From positions 1 to 45,918 of the forward strand of contig JAEACG010000012.1 of NCBI GenBank assembly GCA_016401345.1: a stretch of DNA of 45,918 bases. Reading direction: 5' to 3'. Positions 9,111 through 17,381 of this stretch are shown piece by piece. Source of the DNA: Fictibacillus nanhaiensis. GTDB lineage: Bacteria; Bacillota; Bacilli; Bacillales; Fictibacillaceae. A program made the position numbers and the translations under genes. How positions within the stretch are numbered: the first letter of the stretch is position 1; each line of letters begins with the position of its first letter. The notes below the pieces were generated by a model. That model saw nothing but the letters and a program-made list of their open reading frames with translations, made no database searches and was not told the origin of the DNA.

Positions 9111-9635
9111 ATGTCAATTACAACAGTTCCAGAAAGACTTAGTAACTTTATCATTTACACTGATGGAAATGCTCAAGCAGGGGTAGCAGATATACAGCTA
9201 CCCAGCTTTGAGCAGACGACAGAAACAGTAAAAGGCGCAGGATTGGCAGGAGAGTATGAGTCTCCAAATATCGGACACTTCCAATCTATGAAATTGGGGG
9301 TCAATTGGGTAACGGTAAACGGTGATATGCTTTCTAACATTGCTCCAAAAGTAAGAATGTTTGATTGCCGTGGCATTAACCAGGTACTTGATAAAAGTTC
9401 AGGGACTTATCAAAGAATCCCAGTTAGGGTGCTATGCCGTGGAATTGTTAACAAATCGGAATTAGGAAAAATGGAGAAAGGCTCTCCTTATGACGCTAGT
9501 ACAGAGATGGAAGTAACGTACATTAAGGTTGAAATCGACGGAAAAAGCATTATCGAACTTGACAAATTGAACTACAAATTTGTTGTAGATGGCACTGACT
9601 ATCTTGCTGATGAGCGAAAAGCTCTAGGTTTGTAA
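9111..9635 (+). CDS. Tail tube protein, FII/XkdM type
   Basis: A 174-aa major tail tube protein directly after the sheath. Recognisable elements: the N-terminal VPERLSNFIIYTDG, QLPSFEQTTETVKGAGLAGEYE, and C-terminal TYIKVEIDGKSIIELDKL, matching the P2 FII family. It polymerises as hexamer rings around the tape measure protein. Strong AGGAGGGAAATAGA ribosome binding site. Confidence 0.92.
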   Translation: MSITTVPERLSNFIIYTDGNAQAGVADIQLPSFEQTTETVKGAGLAGEYESPNIGHFQSMKLGVNWVTVNGDMLSNIAPKVRMFDCRGINQVLDKSSGTYQRIPVRVLCRGIVNKSELGKMEKGSPYDASTEMEVTYIKVEIDGKSIIELDKLNYKFVVDGTDYLADERKALGL

Positions 9636-9649
9636 GAGGAGGGGTAAAG

Positions 9650-9952
9650 ATGGAATCAAAAACAATAGAGTTAATAAAGCCAATTAACATTGATGATCAA
9701 GAAGTAAAAGTAGTTACTCTAGATTTTGAAAAGGTTAATGGGTACTCTCTTCTTGAGATTGACAGGAACTTAAAATCAAGAGGTTCAAATTTTAGTGTTT
9801 ATAGCTTAGAGGCTCAAATTGCAGTTGCAGCTAAAGCGGCATCTATGAAACCTGAGGATTTTGAGAAGTTTAGTGGTCCTGACTTTTTAGAATTGGCAGG
9901 ACAAGCAGCCATTTTTTTGCTAAATATGGGCTCGGTAAACCAGGAGAACTAA
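9650..9952 (+). CDS. Tail assembly chaperone, unshifted product (gpE/XkdN-like)
   Basis: A 100-aa acidic protein between tube and tape measure genes: the upstream reading frame of a frameshifted chaperone pair that coats the tape measure protein during tail assembly. It starts ESKTIELIKPINID and has the family's LDFEKVNGYSLLEID core. The 0-frame ends LLNMGSVNQEN soon after a slippery site, while the -1 frame continues with a family-like C-terminal domain. Confidence 0.85.
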   Translation: MESKTIELIKPINIDDQEVKVVTLDFEKVNGYSLLEIDRNLKSRGSNFSVYSLEAQIAVAAKAASMKPEDFEKFSGPDFLELAGQAAIFLLNMGSVNQEN

Positions 9953-10077
9953 GACCACTTGCGCTTCAAATGGCACAAGCATTTTTAACACCGGTTGATT
10001 TTTGGTTGAGTTGCTCTATACCAGATCTATGGGAATGGATAGAAAGCGCACCAAAGAAAGAAGAGGGTAAAGGATAA
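9650..10077 (+). CDS. Tail assembly chaperone, -1 frameshift product (join 9650-9919, 9919-10077)
   Basis: Slipping back one base at T_TTT_TTG (9913-9919) replaces the last ten residues of the 100-aa form by 52 residues beginning AKYGLGKPGELRPLAL and containing LTPVDFWLSCSIPDLWEWIE, giving 142 aa. The extension is open in frame, protein-like and ends just before a hairpin. P2 uses the same heptamer to make E+E'. The shift itself is inferred, but position, heptamer and extension all agree. Confidence 0.85.
9913..9919 (+). promoter_or_regulatory. Programmed -1 frameshift slippery site T_TTT_TTG
   Basis: The bases TTTTTTG fall as T TTT TTG in the chaperone reading frame, the same heptamer described for the P2 gpE/E' frameshift. 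The -1 frame opened by it runs to 10077. The hairpin at 10065 is too far downstream to be the stimulatory pseudoknot; no obvious stimulator was found by eye. Confidence 0.85.
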
Positions 10078-10093
10078 CTTCCTTTACCCTTTT
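10065..10093 (+). terminator. Terminator-like hairpin after the chaperone gene
   Basis: A perfect 10-bp stem (10065-10074 with 10080-10089, GGGTAAAGGA against TCCTTTACCC), five-base loop, then TTTTATAT. It overlaps the stop codon of the frameshift product. Because tail genes continue downstream without a clear new promoter, it may attenuate rather than end transcription, lowering the ratio of tape measure to tube and sheath mRNA. Confidence 0.7.
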
Positions 10094-10113
10094 ATATATC
10101 AAGGAGGATAGCA

Positions 10114-10440
10114 ATGAAAAATATAGTAACGATGGATTTACAGAACCCTGTAACAATTAAAGAGAACGAAATAGAGATCCTAAAACTTAACCTCGATGAA
10201 TTAAAGGGACAAGATATGATTGAAGCAGTCCGTCATGCTGGTGGAGGTAATTATTTAAACATTAAAACACCTATTGCTCTAATGTATCTTGCTTCAAAAG
10301 CCTCTGGAATCGATTTAGACGATCTGATTAATTTAAGTCTCAATGATTCATTAGAACTTTTAGGAATTATGGATTTATATCTTAGTGGTAATTTAGGATT
10401 ATCCAAATACGGCGAACAACTACTCTTGCCAGAAAAATAA
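10114..10440 (+). CDS. Second tail assembly chaperone-like protein
   Basis: A 108-aa protein related in layout to the gene at 9650: N-terminal beta strand (VTMDLQNPVTIKENEIEILKL), then DELKGQDMIEAVRHAGGG corresponding to FEKVNGYSLLEIDRNLKS, then two helices ending DLYLSGNLGLS. No slippery heptamer or -1 extension follows it. It appears to be a diverged duplicate with a separate role at the tape measure. Strong CAAGGAGG site ahead of ATG. Confidence 0.7.
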   Translation: MKNIVTMDLQNPVTIKENEIEILKLNLDELKGQDMIEAVRHAGGGNYLNIKTPIALMYLASKASGIDLDDLINLSLNDSLELLGIMDLYLSGNLGLSKYGEQLLLPEK

Positions 10441-10478
10441 ACCCTCCTTTCTTTCAATCTGACAACGAAGGGAGGGTT
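10440..10478 (+). promoter_or_regulatory. Hairpin sequestering the tape measure ribosome binding site
   Basis: A 12-bp stem with one G-T pair joins 10440-10451 to 10467-10478. The 3' arm contains GGGAGG (10470-10475), the ribosome binding site for the ATG at 10484. No U-run follows on the + strand, so it is not a good + terminator. Ribosomes finishing the upstream gene (stop 10438-10440) would touch the 5' arm and could open it, coupling tape measure translation to the chaperone. Confidence 0.65.
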
Positions 10479-10483
10479 AAACT

Positions 10484-13400
10484 ATGTCACGAAAAGCATT
10501 TGAGGTAAGTTTTAATATTGGAGGTAAGTTGTCCAATACATTCTCTCAAGCATTTACTTCTGCATCTACAAAAGTAGACCGTTTAAAAGATAATGCCAAG
10601 CGTTTAAAAACAGAATTGAGAGAACTTGATTCACAGTTTAAAAAAGGGAGAATTGGTACTGATCAATATAGGGCATCCCAGCAAAAGTTAGCAAGCCAAT
10701 TAGACCGTAATATTCAACAACAGAAAAGGTACCTTGCAGTTCAACAGCAACAAGCACAGATGGCAGCTGTACTTGGTGAAAAATCACGAGCAGCCGTGAC
10801 CGCAACAGCAGCCGTTCTTCCGACCGCTGTTGCTGCAGGAGCAACAGCTGCAGGAGCATTTAATTCTGTAAAAAAAGCAATGAACTTTGAAGCTCAGCTA
10901 TCATCTATTAGAGCCGTTACAGGATTAGCAGATTCAGAGATGGAAAAGATGAGAGCACTGAGTTTGCAAGTAGGTGCAGCTACAAAATATTCAGCTCTTG
11001 AAGCTGCGCAGGGTATTGAGGAATTATTAAAAGCAGGCATTAGTCCAGCAACAGTTATGGCTGGTGGTCTACAATCGGCATTAGATCTAGCGACAGCTGG
11101 CGGCTTAGAATTGGCTGAAGCAGCTGAAATTATGTCTGATGGTTTAAACGGTTTTAGGAAAGACGGGATGAAGGCGGCAGATGTTGCTAATATCCTTGCA
11201 GGCGCTGCTAATGCATCCTCAACCGGAGTTCAGCAAATAAAATTTGGTCTTTCTGCAGTAGGACCTGTAGCTGATGGTATTGGAGTCTCGTTTAAAGAAG
11301 TGAACGCGACACTAGCAGCTTTTTCAAACAACGCCTTAAAGGGCAGTGACGCAGGAACATCACTAAAAACATTCCTTTCAAACGTTCAGCCTGATACTGA
11401 GCGTGCTAATGAACTTTTTAGAGAGTTTGGTCTTACCCTAAAGGATGGAAGCAACATATTCTTTGCTAATGGTCAGTTGAAAGACATGGCAGAAGTCGCT
11501 GAAATCCTCAGAACTAAATTTAAGCATCTGACTGATCAACAACGTTCAGCAATGTTCTTCGATTTGTTCGGCTCTGATGCCGTAAGGGCAGCAAACATCT
11601 TGTACAAAGAGGGCGCACAAGGAATAGAAAAAATGTATTCTGAAATGTCCAAAGTTACAGCTTTGGATGTAGCTAAAACCAAGATGAATAACGCAGCAGG
11701 TGCTGTTGAACAGTTAGCTGGAGCGTGGGAAACCTTACAAATCGTTGGAGCTGAAGCAACTCTTCCAATAATAAAGCACGTAGCCCAAAATATTGCAGAA
11801 GGCTTTGAAGAAAACTCTCCTAAAATTGAAGCTTGGGGTAAAGCCATGGCTGGCGGATTAGAGGATATTTTAGCTCCGTTTGGTACTGTGAAACCAGATT
11901 TTGATGTTAATAGGGCTAAGGTAGATCCTGCTTATGTGGAAGAATACCGCAAACAAATGGCCGAGTATCAAAAGTACTCCAAAATGGATTTCGGTGATAA
12001 GGTCACCGAGTCTTTAGACGAGGCAGCTACAAAGATGGAGGCGTGGGTAAACGGTCCAGGCGGAGATGCTATGAACCGTATCTTCTCTAAATTAGCTGAG
12101 ATAGCTATTAAAGCATGGTCTCAAACTCTTACGAACACGATTCAATCTGCAACAAGTCAAGCTTTAGAAGGAAACTTCGCCTCTGCAGCAGGATTAGGAG
12201 TCATGGCCAACATGATGACTGGCGGTCTACTTGCTGGAGGTGCAATGTGGGCAGGCGGTAAAGTCGCCGGTGGAGCTAAATGGGCCGGTGGCAAAGCACT
12301 AGGAAAAATTAAGAAACCCAAAACCAAGAAAAGCAATAAAGATAATGATAACGACTCTTCTGGTGGAAACGCGAAAGAAGCTGCAGGTAAATCACAACCA
12401 AAAGAAACAAGAGAGTCGAGAAAAAAGAAGAAAAGTAAGTCTCCAGGTCTTTTTGGTAAAGGATTAAAATCTGCTAAAGGCGGACTTAAACGCGTTCCAT
12501 TCTTAGGAGCTGGTCTTTCTGCACTAGACTTCGCTTCAGCAAAAGGCGCAAAAGGGAAAGGCAAAGCTGCAGGAAGTGCTATTGGCGGATTGGCAGGCGG
12601 AGCACTAGGAACCTTCTTAGGTCCTGCAGGGACAATAGCCGGAGGAGCTGCAGGAAGTTCAGTAGGAAATTTTTTAGGCGGAAAAGCCGTTGATATCAGT
12701 AAAAAGATAAATTTTAGCGGAGTGGCATCTAAGCTTTCATCCTTCAAAAAAAGTGCAGGAGATACATTCAGATCGGTTTCGGAAAAAGCATCAAACTTTT
12801 TAAGCCCTTTAGGAGGCAAGGTTTCTGGGTGGATGAGTTCTGCAAAGGGTAAAGGGTTAAGTAGTTTATCTCCATTAGTTGGAGGAGCTGCAGGAATGCT
12901 CTCTCAGATACCCCAAAAGGCGTCTTCCTTTTTGGCTCCTTTAGGAGGTAAGTTCTCAAATTGGATGAGTTCTGCAAAAGCGAAAGGATTAAGCGGTCTA
13001 TCTCCTATTGTTGGAGGAGTTTCAGGCTTATTATCCAAACTACCAGGAGCGTCAGTTACTCACCTTGGCCCATTAGCTGGTAAATTTTCAGGATGGTTCA
13101 AAACAGTAAAGGACAGTGGGGTAAAAGGAATTTCTGGTCTTCCTTCTGGGGTTTCGGGGGTAGTATCAAAAATCGGTGGTAAAGTTAGCGGAGAGATAGA
13201 TGTTCTGACCAAAAAGTTCGCAGGTTACGGTGCTAAAATGGGAAAGGCTATATCTGATGCGTTTGCTTCAGCTAAAAGTGCTGCAGGTAAAGTAGCTTCT
13301 AAAGGAAAATCCATTTTAGATTCTGGTGTTAGTGCTGCAAAAGGCGGATATAAAGGGTTTGTTTCTTTTGTTAACGGATCACACGCGAAAGGTATATCAG

Positions 13401-13681
13401 ATGTACCATTCGATGGTTATAGGGCTATACTCCATAAAGGAGAAACTGTTTTACCAAAAGCAGAAGCAGATGTTTTGCGATCAATGGCCACAGGTGATTC
13501 TCTTTTGTCAAAGGCACAAGGTATCGCCCCAGCCAACAGTACAAATTTCACCTTCCAATATGCTCCAAATATCAGTGGGGTAGATCCTAAAGAAATTGAG
13601 CCTGTCTTACAACGTGATAGACAAGATTTCGAAGTACAGATGAACAACTATAAACACAAAGTAAAAAGGGTGGCATTCTAA
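10484..13681 (+). CDS. Tail tape measure protein
   Basis: A 1065-aa TP901-type tape measure protein that sets tail length and leaves with the DNA. Layout: coiled coil (about 20-90, rich in K/Q/L), alanine-rich core with the family's NFEAQLSSIRAVTGLAD segment, KALKGSDAGTSLKTFLSN-like conserved centre (about 285-300), basic Gly/Lys linker (about 605-660), glycine-zipper segment (about 690-735), three 44-aa repeats (768-899), and the common C-terminal DGYRAILHKGETVLPK. At about 0.15 nm per residue the tail should be near 160 nm (a rule of thumb). The ribosome binding site is in a hairpin. Confidence 0.94.
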   Translation: MSRKAFEVSFNIGGKLSNTFSQAFTSASTKVDRLKDNAKRLKTELRELDSQFKKGRIGTDQYRASQQKLASQLDRNIQQQKRYLAVQQQQAQMAAVLGEKSRAAVTATAAVLPTAVAAGATAAGAFNSVKKAMNFEAQLSSIRAVTGLADSEMEKMRALSLQVGAATKYSALEAAQGIEELLKAGISPATVMAGGLQSALDLATAGGLELAEAAEIMSDGLNGFRKDGMKAADVANILAGAANASSTGVQQIKFGLSAVGPVADGIGVSFKEVNATLAAFSNNALKGSDAGTSLKTFLSNVQPDTERANELFREFGLTLKDGSNIFFANGQLKDMAEVAEILRTKFKHLTDQQRSAMFFDLFGSDAVRAANILYKEGAQGIEKMYSEMSKVTALDVAKTKMNNAAGAVEQLAGAWETLQIVGAEATLPIIKHVAQNIAEGFEENSPKIEAWGKAMAGGLEDILAPFGTVKPDFDVNRAKVDPAYVEEYRKQMAEYQKYSKMDFGDKVTESLDEAATKMEAWVNGPGGDAMNRIFSKLAEIAIKAWSQTLTNTIQSATSQALEGNFASAAGLGVMANMMTGGLLAGGAMWAGGKVAGGAKWAGGKALGKIKKPKTKKSNKDNDNDSSGGNAKEAAGKSQPKETRESRKKKKSKSPGLFGKGLKSAKGGLKRVPFLGAGLSALDFASAKGAKGKGKAAGSAIGGLAGGALGTFLGPAGTIAGGAAGSSVGNFLGGKAVDISKKINFSGVASKLSSFKKSAGDTFRSVSEKASNFLSPLGGKVSGWMSSAKGKGLSSLSPLVGGAAGMLSQIPQKASSFLAPLGGKFSNWMSSAKAKGLSGLSPIVGGVSGLLSKLPGASVTHLGPLAGKFSGWFKTVKDSGVKGISGLPSGVSGVVSKIGGKVSGEIDVLTKKFAGYGAKMGKAISDAFASAKSAAGKVASKGKSILDSGVSAAKGGYKGFVSFVNGSHAKGISDVPFDGYRAILHKGETVLPKAEADVLRSMATGDSLLSKAQGIAPANSTNFTFQYAPNISGVDPKEIEPVLQRDRQDFEVQMNNYKHKVKRVAF
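12785..13180 (+). repeat. Three tandem 132-bp repeats inside the tape measure gene
   Basis: Residues 768-811, 812-855 and 856-899 are three consecutive 44-aa units. The first two share F-L-x-PLGGK, WMSSAK-KGLS-LSP and GG-x-G-LS at the same spacing, and the third keeps GPLAGKFSGW and SGV. The first two are also visibly similar in bases (12785 and 12917 onward), so they arose by recent duplication. Each unit should lengthen the tail by a fixed step. Confidence 0.85.
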
Positions 13682-13941
13682 TGAAAAAGTATACAACAAA
13701 GCATGGTGACACCTGGGACCAAATAGCATTAGAACAATTAGGGAGCGAGTATATGCTCCCTCTTTTATTGCAAAAAAACTATAAACATAGGCTTGTTGTA
13801 CAATTTGAATCTGGAATTGAGATTGATATCCCGACGATTGATTATGAAGAGATAAGTGATATTCCTTCTTGGTTGATTGGAGAAGAAATAGAGGAGGATA
13901 CTTCAGATGACGACAACTCTTGGCCGACGATCATCGGTTGA
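13681..13941 (+). CDS. Tail protein X, LysM-like
   Basis: An 86-aa protein of the P2 gpX family: YTTKHGDTWDQIALEQLGSEYMLPLLLQKN is the LysM-like fold and IEIDIPTIDYEE follows. These proteins bind the tube-initiating baseplate hub. Its ATG overlaps the tape measure stop by one base, and its 3' end overlaps the next gene by 35 bases. Confidence 0.88.
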   Translation: MKKYTTKHGDTWDQIALEQLGSEYMLPLLLQKNYKHRLVVQFESGIEIDIPTIDYEEISDIPSWLIGEEIEEDTSDDDNSWPTIIG

Positions 13942-14917
13942 TATCCTATACAACAGAATCTCGATTAGTCCTCATATTAAAACAGGAACTTATACAGATA
14001 ACCTCAGCGGTCAAGCTGATGAGATATCACTTGTTATTGAAGACAGGGAACAGTATTGGACAGGGAAATGGGCTCCTAGAAAAGGTTCAACACTCTCAGC
14101 TGCATTGATTTTGGCAAATTGGGGAGAAAACAAAAGTACAAAGCGTAGTTTAGGAACTTTTGAAATCGATGAGATAGAAGTAGTATCTATGCCTTCAGAA
14201 GCTACTATAAAAGCTATATCTATCCCTAGTTCCTCCTCTATTCGGGGTGAAGGTAAAAATACAGCGTGGGAGAAAGCAACCTTAAAAAAAGTTGGTCAGG
14301 ATATAGCGAAGAGGAACAAACTGAAACTCCACTTTGAACTCAGTGAGAATCCTCATTATGATCGAGTAGAGCAGGCTGGGGAGTCAGATGTTAAGTTCTT
14401 GATGAGACTTTGTGAAGAAGCCGGGGCAGCTCTTAAAGTATCAAACAGCCATATCGTTATACTTGATGAAGCTGATTATGAGGCAAATGAAGCAAAAGTT
14501 ACGATTTTAAAATCAGATAAGAGAATCCAGCACTATAGCGGACGCTCTACTTTGAATGGGATATACAGAGCGTGCAAAGTCATTTACGAGGACCCCAAAA
14601 CAAAAAAGACAATTAGTTATACTTTCGTTCCTCCAAAAGCGCCAAAAGTGGGACGAACACTAATTGTAAATGAGGAAGTTAAATCCCATGATCAAGCGAA
14701 AAAGTTGGCTAAGAATAGATTGCGAAATGAGAATAAAAACGCAGAAACTATGACGTTAACTTTTACAGGTGCTGATTTTTTCTATGCAGGTATGACATTA
14801 AAATTATCAGGGTTCGGAATGTTTAATGGAAAATACATCATTACACAAGCCCATGTTTCATGGGGAGGGAGAACAGAAAGTATTTTGTCTCTTCGTAAAT
14901 GTTTGGAGGGGTATTAA
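13907..14917 (+). CDS. Baseplate hub protein, late control gpD/XkdQ-like
   Basis: A 336-aa member of the P2 gpD/gp27 hub family. It begins RSSVDILYNRISISPHIKTGTY, has DNLSGQADEISLVIEDRE, and carries the SGESDVKFLMRLCEEAG-type domain near residues 150-175. The ATG lies behind GAGGAGGA within the end of the gpX gene, so the overlap is real rather than a mis-set start. It sits at the tail tip on top of the spike. Confidence 0.92.
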   Translation: MTTTLGRRSSVDILYNRISISPHIKTGTYTDNLSGQADEISLVIEDREQYWTGKWAPRKGSTLSAALILANWGENKSTKRSLGTFEIDEIEVVSMPSEATIKAISIPSSSSIRGEGKNTAWEKATLKKVGQDIAKRNKLKLHFELSENPHYDRVEQAGESDVKFLMRLCEEAGAALKVSNSHIVILDEADYEANEAKVTILKSDKRIQHYSGRSTLNGIYRACKVIYEDPKTKKTISYTFVPPKAPKVGRTLIVNEEVKSHDQAKKLAKNRLRNENKNAETMTLTFTGADFFYAGMTLKLSGFGMFNGKYIITQAHVSWGGRTESILSLRKCLEGY

Positions 14918-14919
14918 CA

Positions 14920-15291
14920 GTGAAGTTAATAGAACATGGTAGAATCTCTTCCGTAAACCCTGAAAACCATACTGCTCGCATTGTTATTACCGATCGCGAC
15001 AACATGGTGTCAGGAGAGCTCCCTATCCTTCACCATGGAGTATATTGGCTTCCAGAGGTCGGCGATACCGTCGCATGTATTATGATGCCAAACTCTAAAA
15101 GTATGGGGTTTATTATAGGGGCTTTTTATAACCAAGAGGATAAACCCCCTGTTAATAATAAAAACAAGCATCATATTCGATTTAATGACGGGGCCTCATT
15201 CGAATATGATTCAGGAAGCCATGAGTTGGTATTCAACGGAGTGTCCGGATCTAAGTTTATCTTGCGCAACTGCGAATTTATTAGAGAGTAG
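14920..15291 (+). CDS. Baseplate spike/assembly protein, gpV-like
   Basis: A 123-aa gpV/gp45-type protein: OB-fold N-terminus (EHGRISSVNPENHTARIVI, then LPEVGDTVACIMMP) and a C-terminal beta-helix-like repeat (HHIRFNDGASFEYDSGSHEL). GTG at 14920 is preferred over an ATG 21 bases upstream because GGAGGG lies nine bases before it and the upstream ATG would overlap the hub gene. It should form the trimeric membrane-piercing needle. No Zn/Fe-binding HxH tip is evident. Confidence 0.85.
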   Translation: MKLIEHGRISSVNPENHTARIVITDRDNMVSGELPILHHGVYWLPEVGDTVACIMMPNSKSMGFIIGAFYNQEDKPPVNNKNKHHIRFNDGASFEYDSGSHELVFNGVSGSKFILRNCEFIRE

Positions 15292-15298
15292 GTGAAAC

Positions 15299-15967
15299 AT
15301 GGCCATTATAGGGACATTTGGAAGTATTTCATTTGAAGTTTCATCTAAAAGAATTAAAACGTTTGATAACCTCACAAGAAACGGTGACGCGCGCTGGGCA
15401 ATTCATGAAAACTTACTTGTTAAGCCTGTTCCTGAGTTCATCGGACCAGGTCAAGATGAGTTGAACTTTACTATACGTTTATCAGCGTATCAGAAAGTAA
15501 ATCCGATACTCGAATTAGACAAGTTAAGAGCATTCAAGAATGCTGGAAAGGTTGCCCCGTTTGTTCTTGGTGGAAGGAGTGTATCCAGCAGTCATTGGTA
15601 CATTGAAAAATTAGGCGAAGCTATAACTACGGTTAACGGTAAGGGACTAATTATTACTGCTGAAGCAGATCTCACTCTGAAGGAATATCCAAAGGTTTTT
15701 GTTCCGAGGAGTAAGTCCAGGCCCAAACCAACAACCAAGAGTAGTAATACTAGTAAAAGAACAAGTACGGGAAAAATTACAATAAAAGCAGGAATGCTGA
15801 ATTGTAGATCAAGTCCTTCACTGAAGGGGAAAATTGTTAAAGTGTTAAGAAAAGGACAGGTTCACATTGTCTACGGAACTAAAAAGGGAGATATCCTTTG
15901 GTATGACTTAGGCGGTGGTAAATATTGCTCTGCAAACTCGAAATATGTGTCTTACAAGAAAGGATGA
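15299..15967 (+). CDS. gpU-like tail protein fused to a bacterial SH3 domain
   Basis: A 222-aa two-domain protein. Residues 1-135 match the P2 gpU family (IGTFGSISFEVSSKRIKTFDN, EFIGPGQDELNFTIRLSA, FVLGGRSVSSSHWYIEKL). A Lys/Ser/Thr linker (about 140-160) leads to a bacterial SH3 domain (GMLNCRSSPSLKGKIVKVL then WYDLGGGKYCSANSKYVSY). SH3 domains of this kind bind cell wall peptides, so the fusion may add a wall-contact site to the tail. Confidence 0.85.
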   Translation: MAIIGTFGSISFEVSSKRIKTFDNLTRNGDARWAIHENLLVKPVPEFIGPGQDELNFTIRLSAYQKVNPILELDKLRAFKNAGKVAPFVLGGRSVSSSHWYIEKLGEAITTVNGKGLIITAEADLTLKEYPKVFVPRSKSRPKPTTKSSNTSKRTSTGKITIKAGMLNCRSSPSLKGKIVKVLRKGQVHIVYGTKKGDILWYDLGGGKYCSANSKYVSYKKG

Positions 15968-15973
15968 TAATGA

Positions 15974-16282
15974 ATGCATAATGTAAGTCCCTTAAAGTCA
16001 ATTAACTTCGGAGCAACAGGAACTGAAGCTAAATTGCAAAATGTAGCATTCATCCTTTCTACTTACAAAAATACATGCCCCATGGATCGTGGTTTCGGGT
16101 GGGAACCTCCGATTGATTTACCACTAGAGTTAGCAAAATCGCAAATGGCTGCTCAAATTATTGAAGCCATTGAAAGTAATGAAGAAGGTATAAGAGTAGA
16201 GGAAGTAACATTCACCGATGATGCTCCGAATGGGATACTTATACCTCAAGTGAAAGTGGTGATAGAAGATGGCGAGATTTAA
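15974..16282 (+). CDS. Baseplate wedge protein, gp25/gpW-like
   Basis: A 102-aa protein of the P2 gpW/T4 gp25 lysozyme-like baseplate family: SINFGATGTEAKLQNVAFILSTYK with the DRGFGWEP motif near residue 41, and a C-terminal region IRVEEVTFTDDAPNGILIPQVKVVIE. It starts the sheath and is coupled by a 14-base overlap to gpJ. The ATG at 15974 lies about nine bases behind AAGGATG. Confidence 0.88.
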   Translation: MHNVSPLKSINFGATGTEAKLQNVAFILSTYKNTCPMDRGFGWEPPIDLPLELAKSQMAAQIIEAIESNEEGIRVEEVTFTDDAPNGILIPQVKVVIEDGEI

Positions 16283-17381
16283 CCTTCCAGAAATTGAGTT
16301 TGTCCCTGTTGATGCCGTTGAAATCGAAACTTCAATTGTGGGACGCTTCGAAGAACTATCTGGAATTAAATTAAGTGAGGCGGACCCTCGAAGAAAGTTT
16401 ATTCAATCGCTCGTTTATGGATTTACACTCCAGTTAAACAACATTGACTTTACAGCAAAACAGAACAGATTAGCTTATGCAGTAGATGATTTTCTAGATC
16501 ATTTTGGAGAGAATAAATCCGTTTCAAGAATAGAACCTAAATCTTCAATCACAGTCATTAGGTTTGAAGTTAACCCTGTAGAAACGTCTGTTATACCTGC
16601 TGGAACAAGAATATCCATAAATGAAATTTTCTTTGAGACAACATCTGTGGCAACAGTGGAACCAGGAATGCAGTTTGTAGACGTTGCTGCTGTATGCACT
16701 GAAGCAGGAACAAAAGGAAATGGTTACCTACCTGGGCAGATTAATAATCTAGTAGATCCGTTACCATGGGTATCGAAGGCCTACAATACAGTTTTAACAG
16801 TTGAAGGTTCGGATTGGGAAGACGACGATTCTTACGCAGAAAGGATTAGACAATCTAATGAAAGATTCTCGACCGCAGGTCCTACGGGAGCTTATGAGTT
16901 CTTTGCGAAATCAGCAAATCAATTAATAGTAGATGTATTTGTACATTCCCCTTCAGACGGAGTTATTGAGATTCGACCGTTACTTAAGGGAGGCGATATA
17001 CCTTCTGCAGACGTGTTAGGACAAGTTTTAAACATAGTCGATAATCGGAATGTACGACCATTAACAGATAAGGTAAATGTGTTGGCTCCAGAAGTAATCG
17101 AGTATGATATCGATGTAACATACTTCGTATCTAAAGAAAATGAAAGCATCCTTACTAGCATCCAGAGTACCGTTCAATCTGCAGTTAACGAGTATACCTT
17201 ATGGCAAAAATCAAAACTGGGTCGAGGAATTGATGCTAGTGAGTTGATCTCAAAGGTGAAGAACGCAGGGGCTAAAAGAGTTGCTGTTACTCTACCGGCT
17301 TCATACACTCCAATTGAATCCTACCAAGTAGCAAGAGACAGATTGGTGAACGTGACCTTTGGAGGGGTTGTAAATGATTGA
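16269..17381 (+). CDS. Baseplate protein J
   Basis: A 370-aa baseplate wedge protein of the gpJ/XkdT family. Visible family segments: ETSIVGRFEELSGIKLSEADPRR at the N-terminus, SSITVIRFEVN, IPAGTRISI-NEIFFETT, DDSYAERIRQSNERFSTAGPTGAYEFFAKSA in the middle, and a C-terminal GAKRVAVTLPA-x-Y region. It overlaps gpI by eight bases. Confidence 0.94.
   Translation: MARFNLPEIEFVPVDAVEIETSIVGRFEELSGIKLSEADPRRKFIQSLVYGFTLQLNNIDFTAKQNRLAYAVDDFLDHFGENKSVSRIEPKSSITVIRFEVNPVETSVIPAGTRISINEIFFETTSVATVEPGMQFVDVAAVCTEAGTKGNGYLPGQINNLVDPLPWVSKAYNTVLTVEGSDWEDDDSYAERIRQSNERFSTAGPTGAYEFFAKSANQLIVDVFVHSPSDGVIEIRPLLKGGDIPSADVLGQVLNIVDNRNVRPLTDKVNVLAPEVIEYDIDVTYFVSKENESILTSIQSTVQSAVNEYTLWQKSKLGRGIDASELISKVKNAGAKRVAVTLPASYTPIESYQVARDRLVNVTFGGVVND

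Noticed and set aside
9953-10113. Separate gene between the two chaperone genes
   Set aside because: The open frame has no start signal and is fully explained as the -1 frameshift extension.
12157-12819. 220-codon - strand ORF inside the tape measure gene
   Set aside because: Pro/Ala/Leu-rich shadow of the glycine- and lysine-rich tape measure codons; no start signals.
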